A stretch of 64,000 nucleotides of DNA from Pedobacter aquatilis (GTDB taxonomy: Bacteria; Bacteroidota; Bacteroidia; Sphingobacteriales; Sphingobacteriaceae): assembly GCF_030409415.1 (NCBI RefSeq), contig NZ_JAUFPW010000030.1, positions 108,983-172,982 of the forward strand, read 5' to 3'. Below, one piece after another: positions 37,352-46,190 of the stretch. The position numbers were made by a program, and so were the translations under genes. Numbering within the stretch: the first letter of the stretch is position 1; every line of letters starts with the position of its first letter. The notes under the pieces are model-generated. The model made no database searches. It saw only the letters and a program-made list of their open reading frames with translations, and was not told where the DNA came from.

Positions 37352-39373
37352 TTATTTGCTTACGGGTAACCAAACCGACATTTCCGAATGCCCACGATTG
37401 CCCCAAGTGAAATACGGTACGAGTTTTATTTCTGTTTGGCTATTATTATCATTTACAGGGCGATACAATACGTTTTTCCAGCTATTTGGCTCTACAATTT
37501 TAGCGTTGCCAACTAAACTCATCACTTCTGCACCATCAATATTCATTGATTTAGCTTCAAATTTGGTAGAGGTTGGAATAAAGGCATTGAAGATACTTTT
37601 ACCAGGTAAATCGGTCGATTCTAAGCAATACACAATCGGACCACGTTTAACCGCAATTTGGTTTCTATTTTCTTCAACTAATGGGTTGGCTTCAATTAAA
37701 GTGGCATCCATTGGAAGATTTAATTCCACAACATCGCCCTTTTTCCAAACCCGATTGATTTCGGCATAAGTTCCAGAAATGGTTTTAATATTCTCTAGTT
37801 TTCCGTTGATGCTGATTTTTGCATTTTGAGTCCATGCAGGAATTCTAAGAAACATGGAATATGCTTTATTCCCGACTTCATTTACGGAGATTTTAATCTT
37901 TCCATCCCAAGGATAGTTGGTTTCCTGCACAAGAGAAATTTTTGTTCCATCAGCTAATTTTGTACTTAAGTTATTACCCCCATACAAATTGAACCACAAA
38001 CCTTTATCAGAAATACTGTAAGCATAATCGCTAACTTCTGCGATGGTTCTTACCACATTTGGCGGACAACAATTTGATAAACCAATGTAAGGCAGTCTAT
38101 CTTTTGACCAACGTTGCTTGAAAGGTAAATCATCAGATTGTGCAAGTGGATTGGTATACAAAAACTTCTTCCCATCTAAACTAATGCCTGATAAAACGCT
38201 GTTGTGTAAAGCCAATTCCATTACATCTGCGTATTTTGCATCGCCCGTAATTTGTAGCATTCGCCAGTTCCAAAGTACGTTTCCAATGTTTGCACACGTT
38301 TCATTGTGTGCCGTAAAATTTGGCAATTGGTAATCACGACCGAAAGCCTGATGGATTTTTTGAACATCAACGGGATTGTATGAAGTTCCGTCTGGAGAAG
38401 TCCCATCGTATAAAGAGCCTAAACCACCTGTAATGTACATTTTGTGGTTTTGCACATCATCCCACATCAAGTTTAATGTATTTAAAAGCGAATCTTTTCC
38501 AGTTTCAGAATACAAATCTGCAACACCTGCGTACAAATAACTCGCCCGCACCGCATGCCCCATTGCTTTTTTCTGCTGTAAAAATGGAATTCTATCCTGA
38601 TTATCATCCGTTCCATCATCAATTTTGCCTTTTATGGCGATTAAATGATTGGCTAATTCCAAATAACGAGGGTCTTTCGTGGTGCGATACATTTCTACAA
38701 CACCCATGTAGTGCGATGGACAAATGGCATTTCTCGCTAATGTTGGCGAAGCCGATTTGTAGAAATTGTATAAATAGTCAGTTGCCTTTTTAGCGATGTT
38801 AAGCAAGGTGGTTTTTCCAGTTGCTCGGTAATGAATGCAACCAGCCGTCATTAAATGTCCAATATTATAAGATTCGAAGCTTAATCTATCCTGAAATTGA
38901 TTTTTAGAGCCAGTTTTACGTTGCTCAATCATTGCTTTTGTGTAGATGTAACCATCTTCACGCTGCGATTTCCCAATCACCACAATAGCTTTATCCATCA
39001 TTTCATTCAATTTTGGATTTTTAGTTGAGGCGTAAAGTACAGCAACCGCTTCTAAAGTTTTGTAGTAATCGCCATCATGAAAAGATGGACCTTTATGCGA
39101 ACCTGTATCTAAACCTGCAGCAATTTCAAAGTTTTTAAACGCATGGCTGATTTTCGGGTCGTTGTAAATGGCCCACATATTTGGCACCATTGTTTCGGTT
39201 GCAACCTTAAATCTGTCTGCCCAGAAACCTTTTGTCCAGGTTACATCGCTCATGTTTAGGCTGTGAAGCTTTGCAAATTTACTATTCGAAGTATTAACTA
39301 AAGCTTTGTCTTGAGCGTTTACCTCCATACATGATAGAGCTAAGATTATAATGAATGCGAATCTGTTAATCAT
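37352..39373 (-). CDS. GH127 beta-L-arabinofuranosidase-type glycoside hydrolase
   Basis: 673 residues from the ATG at 39373 (MINRFAFIII), which gives a clean signal peptide ending around VNAQ. An upstream ATG at 39457 would start within a REP-like repeat and is rejected. The GH127 (formerly DUF1680) zinc site is fully present: HNETCANIG (Glu and Cys) and SNCCPPN (Cys-Cys, one being the nucleophile). Family members release beta-L-arabinofuranose. It is the first gene of the tight GH127, RuBisCO-like, kinase, racemase, transporter, esterase run. Confidence 0.93.
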   Translation of the reverse strand: MINRFAFIIILALSCMEVNAQDKALVNTSNSKFAKLHSLNMSDVTWTKGFWADRFKVATETMVPNMWAIYNDPKISHAFKNFEIAAGLDTGSHKGPSFHDGDYYKTLEAVAVLYASTKNPKLNEMMDKAIVVIGKSQREDGYIYTKAMIEQRKTGSKNQFQDRLSFESYNIGHLMTAGCIHYRATGKTTLLNIAKKATDYLYNFYKSASPTLARNAICPSHYMGVVEMYRTTKDPRYLELANHLIAIKGKIDDGTDDNQDRIPFLQQKKAMGHAVRASYLYAGVADLYSETGKDSLLNTLNLMWDDVQNHKMYITGGLGSLYDGTSPDGTSYNPVDVQKIHQAFGRDYQLPNFTAHNETCANIGNVLWNWRMLQITGDAKYADVMELALHNSVLSGISLDGKKFLYTNPLAQSDDLPFKQRWSKDRLPYIGLSNCCPPNVVRTIAEVSDYAYSISDKGLWFNLYGGNNLSTKLADGTKISLVQETNYPWDGKIKISVNEVGNKAYSMFLRIPAWTQNAKISINGKLENIKTISGTYAEINRVWKKGDVVELNLPMDATLIEANPLVEENRNQIAVKRGPIVYCLESTDLPGKSIFNAFIPTSTKFEAKSMNIDGAEVMSLVGNAKIVEPNSWKNVLYRPVNDNNSQTEIKLVPYFTWGNRGHSEMSVWLPVSK

Positions 39374-39397
39374 ATTACTTGCTATTAATTTTCTTGA

Positions 39398-39462
39398 CGT
39401 CATTGCGAGGTACGAAGCAATCTGAATTATCGAAATAGATTGCTTCGTGCCTCGCAATGACG
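39398..39462. repeat. REP-like palindrome between GH106 and GH127
   Basis: Arms CGTCATTGCGAGGTACGAAGC and GCTTCGTGCCTCGCAATGACG; it ends one base from the GH106 stop codon (39464-39466). Confidence 0.8.
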
Positions 39463-39463
39463 G

Positions 39464-42400
39464 TTATTTCTCCTCCAATTGTATAACCACAGGCCCAAAT
39501 AAACCTGCAGGATTTAATGGCTTCCCTTCTAATCTGAATGGCGCTGTCGTTTTTGTAAGCCTTTTATCTTCAGGTAATTTACTATCACCAATTAAACGAT
39601 TAGCCCAGGTATTTACTACTTCGATTGTGATTTCATTTTTACCTTTTTTGATGGCTTTACTAATATCGAGGCGGTGCGGCGCCGTCCACAAAGTGCCGCA
39701 ATCTATTCCGTTAATTTTTACAGCTGCCATGCTCGAAAAACCGCCTAAGTCAATCCAAATGTTTTTAGTATCACCATTGTGATTAAAGGTTTTGGTATAG
39801 ATAGCTGTACCTGAATAATATTTAATTGCACTGTCTGGATGTTTTGTCCAATTGATTAATTCATTAAAAATTATGGGTTTTGGAGGCCCACCATACGCTG
39901 CATCGAATTGTACAGTCCAGTTTTTGGAAATATCTTGAGCTGGTTTCAACTTATTCCAGTTAGCGCCGAGACTTAGCTTTGTTGCATTTGCCTTTTCCTT
40001 AAAAATCACAAACACCGAACCCTTCGCTGCCAATCGATAATGAAAATTTGTTCTTCCATCCTTAATCGACCAATTTTTTAAGGTTAAAGTATCATCAGAA
40101 ACCGCATCATATATTTGAGGAATTTTCCCGTTTACTCTAAATGAGAATAGAAAATCTTGTTCTTTATCTTTTTGATTAGCAATAAAATAAATATCTGAAT
40201 CTGAAGTTTTTCTGTGCGCAAACGCGATATGCTTTACAGGTGTAATTGTTGAACTTAAAATGTCCTGTAGCATGTTTACCTGCAAATCCTTCTCTATTCC
40301 CAAACTATTGAAATCATTTCCCTCAAAAGGCGCTCTAAAAATCTGTCCTAAACCTAATTTCTTATTGTAAATTGGTTTACCGCCACTTTTAAATGAATCA
40401 AAATTTCCACCCCAAATTTCATCCACTAGCTGATTAAATTCCGAATTTGAAACTTGTTTAATTCCATTTTGAAACGAAGGCTTTTCTGCAACAATTACCT
40501 TTGCACCTGCATTAATTAGTTCTGAAAGTTTCTTTACGGTTTCGTAACTGATGTATTCATAGTTAGGGTTTAGTTTTAACTTCCCTGTAAAAACTAAAAC
40601 CTTGTAAGTTGCACCACTTTCAAAAACCACATTACCATCTTCAACAGTTGCTGTGCTCAATACATCGGGGTTAAAACTATCGTAAGCATAGCCACGAAGC
40701 GGATTCACCCAATTTTCTGGGTCGGCCATGTTTGCAGAATGTGTAACGCCGGCGGGAATTTGCCTTAAAGGTTCATCTACATTTTCCAGGCGTTTCTGTT
40801 CAGCTTCCACAACATCATCACCAAAAATGCCAGGCAAAGTCCCTACTAATCTATCAGGTAAAACCGACCGACGGGGCAATTCTTCGCCTGTAAAAACAGC
40901 GATATCAACTACTGGCTTGCCTTGTTGTAAAAGATTTTGTGTTCGCTCTGCGTAATCTATCCAGGCTTTACCCAGTTTCCACCAGGTTTGGTCGCGTTGG
41001 AAGTATAAACCAACACCATCCAAAGTCATCCCAGGCTTTCTATCCATCCACGGATTATGCGTAAAAACATGATACACCAATTTATTAATCCCCAAAGCGT
41101 AATTTCTGTCTTGCAGGGTTTTCATATTGGCAGGACTTTCGTTCCAATCCATACGAACGGTTGTAAAAGCTTCTGCCTGAATGATATTTTTACCGTAAAT
41201 ATGAGCGCCAGAAATGGCATCTAGCATATCATTTGGCTTATCGTGTGTTGGACTATTTAACCAAAATTCGCCCATTGGCACATCAACCGCTTTGTAATGC
41301 AACAAACCATCGCTCATCATGGTTGGTGCAATACTTTCTGCCGTAAAGGTTACGCCTTTTTCTTTTGCAAGCGTGACTAAGGTTTTATAAAACTGGTCAA
41401 CAACCAATTCTGAAATTGTTTTTCTTACATCGTATAAGAAATCCTCAGATACTTTTGTACTCTCAACTGGCAACCCAGTCATAATTGGCAAATAAGGCGT
41501 TAAATCATATCCTCTGCGTTTTAAAAATTCCGACTTAAACAACGGCGACCAGTTCTGACTTCCGCACTCCCAACTATCTACATGAAAAGTGCTCAAAACT
41601 TTCTTGGCAATTTCTGGTCCGCCATGGTTTAATGCTTCACCGTACCAACTATCAAATTGCAGTTTAACTGCTGCAGGATTAAATTTATCGCTTTCTAGGC
41701 CTTTACCAGCGCCAGCCGTAGCATTGGTATGCCCTGTTGATGTATGTCCGACCCTTAAAATTGTCCAGTTTCCTTTTGTTGCTTTCCAGTTTAAACTACC
41801 ATCAGGATTTAATTTATCCGTTAGGTTGATGATTTTATTTAATGGAACACAAAGGTTTTGAGCGATTTGTTCTTCTGTGCTTCGCTTACTAACTCTCCAA
41901 ACAGAGCCATTTTTACCTTCAAATTGATTAATTTGCGCTTCTGAAGATAATTCTAGATTTACTAATTTTAAAGAGGGTTTCCATTTCGCAGCATCTAAAT
42001 CTTCGGAGCCAGGTTCTGAGCCTTTCTTATCATAAATAAACCTGAAATACTTTGCTGTGGTTGGCGTAATGGAATGCGTTACATCTTCATCAGTATCTTG
42101 CCAGCCATGTCGTGGTGCTTCCAATCTTCCCGCAGAGCGAAAAATTTTACCATCATCGCTAACTTCGATGGCCAATCTTTGCGCCTGATAATTATTACCA
42201 CTGATTTTAATGGTTATCGTTCTGCAAGTAAATGGTTTATCAAATTCGTACTGAATGTAACAAGGCTCGTTTGAACCGAAGCTTATTTTATTCCCAACTT
42301 TAACCAAACCACTCGCATCAGCACCGTTACTAGCAGTAATTTTTGGAATAATTGCTCGGGTTGAAATTCCCTCACCAGCTGGTGATAGATAAGCATAAAC

Positions 42401-42880
42401 CGCGATATCTTTGTAATAATTTTCTTTATGTTTTGGTTTAGGTAAATTTATTTTAGTAGCTGATTTACTGATATTTATTTTAGACCAAACTACCTTTTGC
42501 ATTGATAGTTCTGGAGTAATCCACGGACCACCAGCCAAAGCAAAACCATCGCTAACATGCATGCCTATTTTCAAATCCAAACGCTTTGCTTCGTTCATGG
42601 CGAACTCAACCAACTTCCACCATTCTGGCGTAAGTTGCACCGCGGGCGGACTGTAAACTGGTGTTTTGTCTGGCCCTTGAATACTCATTAAGTAAGCCCC
42701 TGCAATTCCGTTGGTTTTCATGGCTTCCAAATCTGAGGTAATTCCTTCTTTCGAAACGGCACCTTTCACCCAATACCAGAAAACCCAAGGCTTCGCACTA
42801 TCATTTTTTTGAGCATGAAGCTCAAAGCAGAAAGCAGAAAGCAGAAAAAACAAGAAGATTTTTTTAAGTATTGGTTTCAT
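39464..42880 (-). CDS. GH106 alpha-L-rhamnosidase
   Basis: 1138 residues, full length for GH106, with a signal peptide (about 1-23). The opening WVFWYWVKGAVSKEGITSDL and the block TFHVDSWECGSQNWSPLF are typical of GH106; a second block FTAESIAPTMMSDG followed by VDVPMGEFW carries likely catalytic/calcium-binding Glu. C-terminal beta-sandwich with TKNIWIDLGG. In Bacteroides, GH106 enzymes remove alpha-L-rhamnose from rhamnogalacturonans including RG-II. It is flanked on both sides by REP-like palindromes. Confidence 0.9.
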   Translation of the reverse strand: MKPILKKIFLFFLLSAFCFELHAQKNDSAKPWVFWYWVKGAVSKEGITSDLEAMKTNGIAGAYLMSIQGPDKTPVYSPPAVQLTPEWWKLVEFAMNEAKRLDLKIGMHVSDGFALAGGPWITPELSMQKVVWSKINISKSATKINLPKPKHKENYYKDIAVYAYLSPAGEGISTRAIIPKITASNGADASGLVKVGNKISFGSNEPCYIQYEFDKPFTCRTITIKISGNNYQAQRLAIEVSDDGKIFRSAGRLEAPRHGWQDTDEDVTHSITPTTAKYFRFIYDKKGSEPGSEDLDAAKWKPSLKLVNLELSSEAQINQFEGKNGSVWRVSKRSTEEQIAQNLCVPLNKIINLTDKLNPDGSLNWKATKGNWTILRVGHTSTGHTNATAGAGKGLESDKFNPAAVKLQFDSWYGEALNHGGPEIAKKVLSTFHVDSWECGSQNWSPLFKSEFLKRRGYDLTPYLPIMTGLPVESTKVSEDFLYDVRKTISELVVDQFYKTLVTLAKEKGVTFTAESIAPTMMSDGLLHYKAVDVPMGEFWLNSPTHDKPNDMLDAISGAHIYGKNIIQAEAFTTVRMDWNESPANMKTLQDRNYALGINKLVYHVFTHNPWMDRKPGMTLDGVGLYFQRDQTWWKLGKAWIDYAERTQNLLQQGKPVVDIAVFTGEELPRRSVLPDRLVGTLPGIFGDDVVEAEQKRLENVDEPLRQIPAGVTHSANMADPENWVNPLRGYAYDSFNPDVLSTATVEDGNVVFESGATYKVLVFTGKLKLNPNYEYISYETVKKLSELINAGAKVIVAEKPSFQNGIKQVSNSEFNQLVDEIWGGNFDSFKSGGKPIYNKKLGLGQIFRAPFEGNDFNSLGIEKDLQVNMLQDILSSTITPVKHIAFAHRKTSDSDIYFIANQKDKEQDFLFSFRVNGKIPQIYDAVSDDTLTLKNWSIKDGRTNFHYRLAAKGSVFVIFKEKANATKLSLGANWNKLKPAQDISKNWTVQFDAAYGGPPKPIIFNELINWTKHPDSAIKYYSGTAIYTKTFNHNGDTKNIWIDLGGFSSMAAVKINGIDCGTLWTAPHRLDISKAIKKGKNEITIEVVNTWANRLIGDSKLPEDKRLTKTTAPFRLEGKPLNPAGLFGPVVIQLEEK

Positions 42881-42893
42881 TATTATTCTTTTT

Positions 42894-42974
42894 CGTCATT
42901 GCGAGGTACGAAGCAATCCTAAAGTACTCGCTATAAACTAGAGTTGTAAGATTGCTTCGTACCTCGCAATGACG
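42894..42974. repeat. REP-like palindrome between transporter and GH106
   Basis: Arms CGTCATTGCGAGGTACGAAGC and GCTTCGTACCTCGCAATGACG around a 40-base centre; a near-perfect pair. Confidence 0.8.
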
Positions 42975-42985
42975 GCCATTTTTTA

Positions 42986-44275
42986 TTAATTATGAACGAT
43001 TTTATATCCTCGCAATCCGAAGAATAAAATAATCAAATAGCAAACGAAGGGAATGCTATAACCGATTTGAATGTTATCTCCATAAGCATCGATCAAACTG
43101 CCCATTGCATAAGGCAAAATTGCGCCACCAACTATCGACATGATTAACCACGATGAACCTGGTTTGGTGTCATCGCCAATTCCATCAATACCTAAAGCAA
43201 AAATGGTTGGAAACATAATTGACATAAAAAAACCTAATCCGCCGAGCGCATAAACTACGATTACACCTGTTGAAGTAATGGCAACGATGCTCAAGAGCAC
43301 ACAAACCACAGCGTAAATAGCCAAGAGTTTATTTGAGGCGATGTAACGAAGTAAGGCTGTACCCACAAAACGCCCTACTAAAAATAATGTACCGTATAAA
43401 CCCAAATAATAGAGTGCTGTATATTCGTCAAAACCGCCTGCCTGTTGCGCTGCCCTGATGAAGAAACTCGTCACACAAACCTGTGCACCTACATAGAAGA
43501 ATTGCGCAATTACTGCCCAGCGTAAATGTTTATGTTTTAAAGCACCCAAAAAACTGCCTTGCGAAATCCCATCTTTACTGGCTGTTTTAACTTCGGGCAG
43601 TTTCATAAAGTAAAATAGAATCGCCACTAAAACCAGTACCGTTCCTAAAATGATGTATGGTGTTTTTACTGTTGATGCTTCTGTTAAAAAGTAATTGTTC
43701 CTAACCGTTTCCGTCATTGCAGCTAATTCTTCTTGTGTGTGAGATTTACCTGAAAGAATAAACCGACCAACAACTGTAGCCAACGGAGCTGCCAAACCAT
43801 TGAAAGTAGCCGCTAAGTTAATTCTCCAAGCCGCTTTATCCGGGCTTCCTAAAATAGTTGCATAAGGATTTGCAGATGTTTCGAGCAAGGTTAAACCACA
43901 ACCAATTATGAATAGAGCCACCAAAAAAGTAATATAAGATAAATTATTAGCCGCTGGAACAAATAAAAATGCCCCAAACGCAAACGCAAGTAAACCTGTA
44001 ATCATGGTTGATTTATAGCCGAAACGCTTTAATAGAATTCCCGCAGGAATTGCCATTAAAAAGTATGCAAGAAATACAGAGGTATCAATCAGCGTAGATT
44101 GGCTATTGCTTAAATTACATGCCTTTTTTAAATGTGGGATTAAAATAGAATCTAAGTTATGTGCCATCCCCCAAAGAAAAAACAGACTTACCACCAAGAT
44201 AAATGGCAATAAATACTTCTTTTCTGAGGCCGGGTCGCTCTCTGTGATGATTTCGGGTTGTGTGTTGTGGTTCAT
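42986..44275 (-). CDS. FucP-type MFS sugar permease
   Basis: 429 residues, twelve membrane segments, fucose:H+ symporter subfamily of the MFS. The block LFFLWGMAHNLDSILIPHLK at the first helix and CGLTLLETSANPY are typical of FucP-like carriers. It would import a released mono- or disaccharide through the inner membrane. It follows the MaoC gene after a repeat-like gap of 134 bases. The sugar is unknown; L-rhamnose already has its own symporter nearby, so another sugar is likely. Confidence 0.9.
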   Translation of the reverse strand: MNHNTQPEIITESDPASEKKYLLPFILVVSLFFLWGMAHNLDSILIPHLKKACNLSNSQSTLIDTSVFLAYFLMAIPAGILLKRFGYKSTMITGLLAFAFGAFLFVPAANNLSYITFLVALFIIGCGLTLLETSANPYATILGSPDKAAWRINLAATFNGLAAPLATVVGRFILSGKSHTQEELAAMTETVRNNYFLTEASTVKTPYIILGTVLVLVAILFYFMKLPEVKTASKDGISQGSFLGALKHKHLRWAVIAQFFYVGAQVCVTSFFIRAAQQAGGFDEYTALYYLGLYGTLFLVGRFVGTALLRYIASNKLLAIYAVVCVLLSIVAITSTGVIVVYALGGLGFFMSIMFPTIFALGIDGIGDDTKPGSSWLIMSIVGGAILPYAMGSLIDAYGDNIQIGYSIPFVCYLIILFFGLRGYKIVHN

Positions 44276-44409
44276 TATATTTGGTTTTATTGGTTCAATG
44301 GTTCATTAGTCATTAGTTCATTGGTTAGCAATTGTATTAGATAGTGGTTTAGTTCAGAAGTTTATTAGGCGTTTTGACTAATGAACGAGTGAACCAATGA
44401 ACGAGTGAA
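44276..44409. repeat. Inverted degenerate repeat (TTCATTAGT / ACTAATGAA)
   Basis: GGTTCATTAGTCATTAGTTC on one side and ACTAATGAACGAGTGAACC on the other form an imperfect hairpin. Style is similar to 27723-27893 and 28683-28862. Confidence 0.5.
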
Positions 44410-44850
44410 CTATTTCTTCTTCACTACAAGTAAATGGTCGCAAACTAGAACCACTTCTTTATGCTGGTTAATTATTTCTACATGTTCGGTAACGGTTCCG
44501 TATTCTGGTCTTTTGCTTTCTCCTTTTTCAGATATGGTAATTTCTGAATGAATGGTATCGCCAATGAAAACAGGCTTTACAAAACGCAATTTATCATAAC
44601 CTTTCGACATTGCTTCTGGATTAATTTCTGATGCTGTTAATCCAATCCCAATGCTAAAAATCATGGTTCCGTGGGCGATACGCTGTTTAAAAGGTTGCGT
44701 TGCACACCATTCTGCATCCATATGGTGCGGAAAGAAATCGCCCGTATGACCAGCGTGAACCACAAAATCTGTTTCCGTTATCGTGCGACCTAAGGTTACA
44801 CGTTTATCTTGTAATTGATAATCTTCAAAAAATGTTGATTTGAAATACAT
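44410..44850 (-). CDS. MaoC-like (R)-specific hydratase/dehydratase
   Basis: 146 residues, single hot-dog domain. The hydratase-2 motif region reads [14 protein letters not shown]: the catalytic Asp38 and His43 are in place, though the usual Asn of GDxNPxH is Phe40. The AHGTM block is present. MaoC proteins hydrate or dehydrate CoA thioesters. It stands downstream of two CaiB CoA-transferase genes and an oxidoreductase gene, so a CoA-bound substrate derived from the glycan is plausible. Confidence 0.88.
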   Translation of the reverse strand: MYFKSTFFEDYQLQDKRVTLGRTITETDFVVHAGHTGDFFPHHMDAEWCATQPFKQRIAHGTMIFSIGIGLTASEINPEAMSKGYDKLRFVKPVFIGDTIHSEITISEKGESKRPEYGTVTEHVEIINQHKEVVLVCDHLLVVKKK

Positions 44851-44869
44851 TTTAATTATTTTTTAAATT

Positions 44870-45118
44870 TTATTGCCATGATTAAAATCATGCGCTATTT
44901 TCTAATTTGAAATGCCGCCCAACTAAGCCAGCTCACTACATCTTCGTTCTACTCAAATCTGGCCTAACAAATTTTTCGGAATGTAGTTTCCAAGCCAAAG
45001 CAGAAACTTCAAAAGAAAAATTTTAAGCCAGGAGTTTTGTTTCTTTTGCGGTCAAAAGAAAAAAGCCCGTCTGGCCAAGACAAATTAAAAAGATTGCTTC
45101 GTACTTCGCAATGACGAT
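44870..45118. repeat. Long dispersed repeat, copy 2, with a REP-like half-site
   Basis: Same ordered blocks as 7290-7545: GATTAAAATC hairpin, TCTTCGTTCTACTCAAATC (44941-44959), AATTTTTCGGAA, ACTTCAAAAGAAAAATTT, then a truncated REP arm GATTGCTTCGTACTTCGCAA at 45093-45112. No gene. Confidence 0.65.
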
Positions 45119-45122
45119 ATTC

Positions 45123-46190
45123 CTATTCAACCTTAACCCCTCCAATATCACTCGATTTATACGCACTTTCCACAACCGCCATCGTCTGAATCACATCCTC
45201 CACACTCGTATGCAATACTTGGTCACTTCCCTCATTATAGCGCATTAAATTTGCCATCGTACCAATAAAAGCCTCTGGAAACCAAGAACCATCCAATTTT
45301 ACCGTTTGCCATTCTGGCGATTTCCCTTCTTCAACAATGCAATATTCAAAAACATCAGGTACACCATGAGGATAATCCATTAGCAAACCAATCTTCGCCA
45401 CAATTGCGCCTTTGGTTCCCTCCCATTTGATGTAACTTTCCTGGTGATTTGGTCCAAAATCATGGTCGTGGTTGGTATTGATTACTGCATGCATCGTATC
45501 GCCGTAATCGAATAAAATTGTAGAACGAGATGAGGATAAAGTTTTGGCAGGATGCTTTAAAGTTTTTGCCAAAACGCTTTGTGGATTACCTAAAAATGAA
45601 CGAATTAAGTCAACATAATGGATGCTGTGGTACTGAATTTCCAAACGCGGATGAATGATTACATGCGGAAAAATCTCCCAAGGTGTTTTAATTGTCACCC
45701 GAACTTCCATATCATACAACTCGCCAATTAGGCCCTTATTAATTAAAAACCTGGCCGCACTTACAAATGGTGCAAAACGCAGTTGAAAGTTAATTGCTGC
45801 TTTTAAATTTTTGGATTTACAAAGTGCTAAAATCTCATTAGCCTGTTCAAAATCATCGCCCATTGGCTTCTGAATCAAAACCGCACTTCCATCTGGCAAT
45901 TGATTTAAAGCATCGATATATTGCGCAGGCATGGTGGTTAAATCGTAAATGGCATTTTCTGGCGCATTTGCTACAGCTTCTGCAACCGTATTAAATACAT
46001 TCGGAATACCAAAAGCATCAGCTAATTTTTGTGCCCTTTCTTTTGTTCTGTTTACGATTCCAAAAACCTCAAAACCTGCTATTTTGTAAGCTGGCAAGTG
46101 TGCATCTGCAACAATTCCGCCAGCACCAATAATAATGATGGGCTGCTTGGTTTCGGGTAATTCTGGTTTATATTTAATGTCGATACTCAT
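45123..46190 (-). CDS. Gfo/Idh/MocA-family oxidoreductase
   Basis: 355 residues. NAD(P) Rossmann domain with IIGAGGIV (20-27) and the family's catalytic-lysine motif as IQKPMG (Lys108); C-terminal Gfo/Idh domain with YHSIHYVDLI. It starts immediately after the solute-binding-like gene stop (no gap). The family oxidises sugars, inositols and sugar acids; D-apiose dehydrogenase is one of its described members, to my recollection. Substrate unknown. Confidence 0.9.
   Translation of the reverse strand: MSIDIKYKPELPETKQPIIIIGAGGIVADAHLPAYKIAGFEVFGIVNRTKERAQKLADAFGIPNVFNTVAEAVANAPENAIYDLTTMPAQYIDALNQLPDGSAVLIQKPMGDDFEQANEILALCKSKNLKAAINFQLRFAPFVSAARFLINKGLIGELYDMEVRVTIKTPWEIFPHVIIHPRLEIQYHSIHYVDLIRSFLGNPQSVLAKTLKHPAKTLSSSRSTILFDYGDTMHAVINTNHDHDFGPNHQESYIKWEGTKGAIVAKIGLLMDYPHGVPDVFEYCIVEEGKSPEWQTVKLDGSWFPEAFIGTMANLMRYNEGSDQVLHTSVEDVIQTMAVVESAYKSSDIGGVKVE

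Noticed and set aside
36105..37406. RuBisCO-like protein as a CO2-fixing enzyme
   Set aside because: It is a form IV RuBisCO-like protein in a sugar-acid operon; no phosphoribulokinase or other Calvin-cycle gene is nearby.
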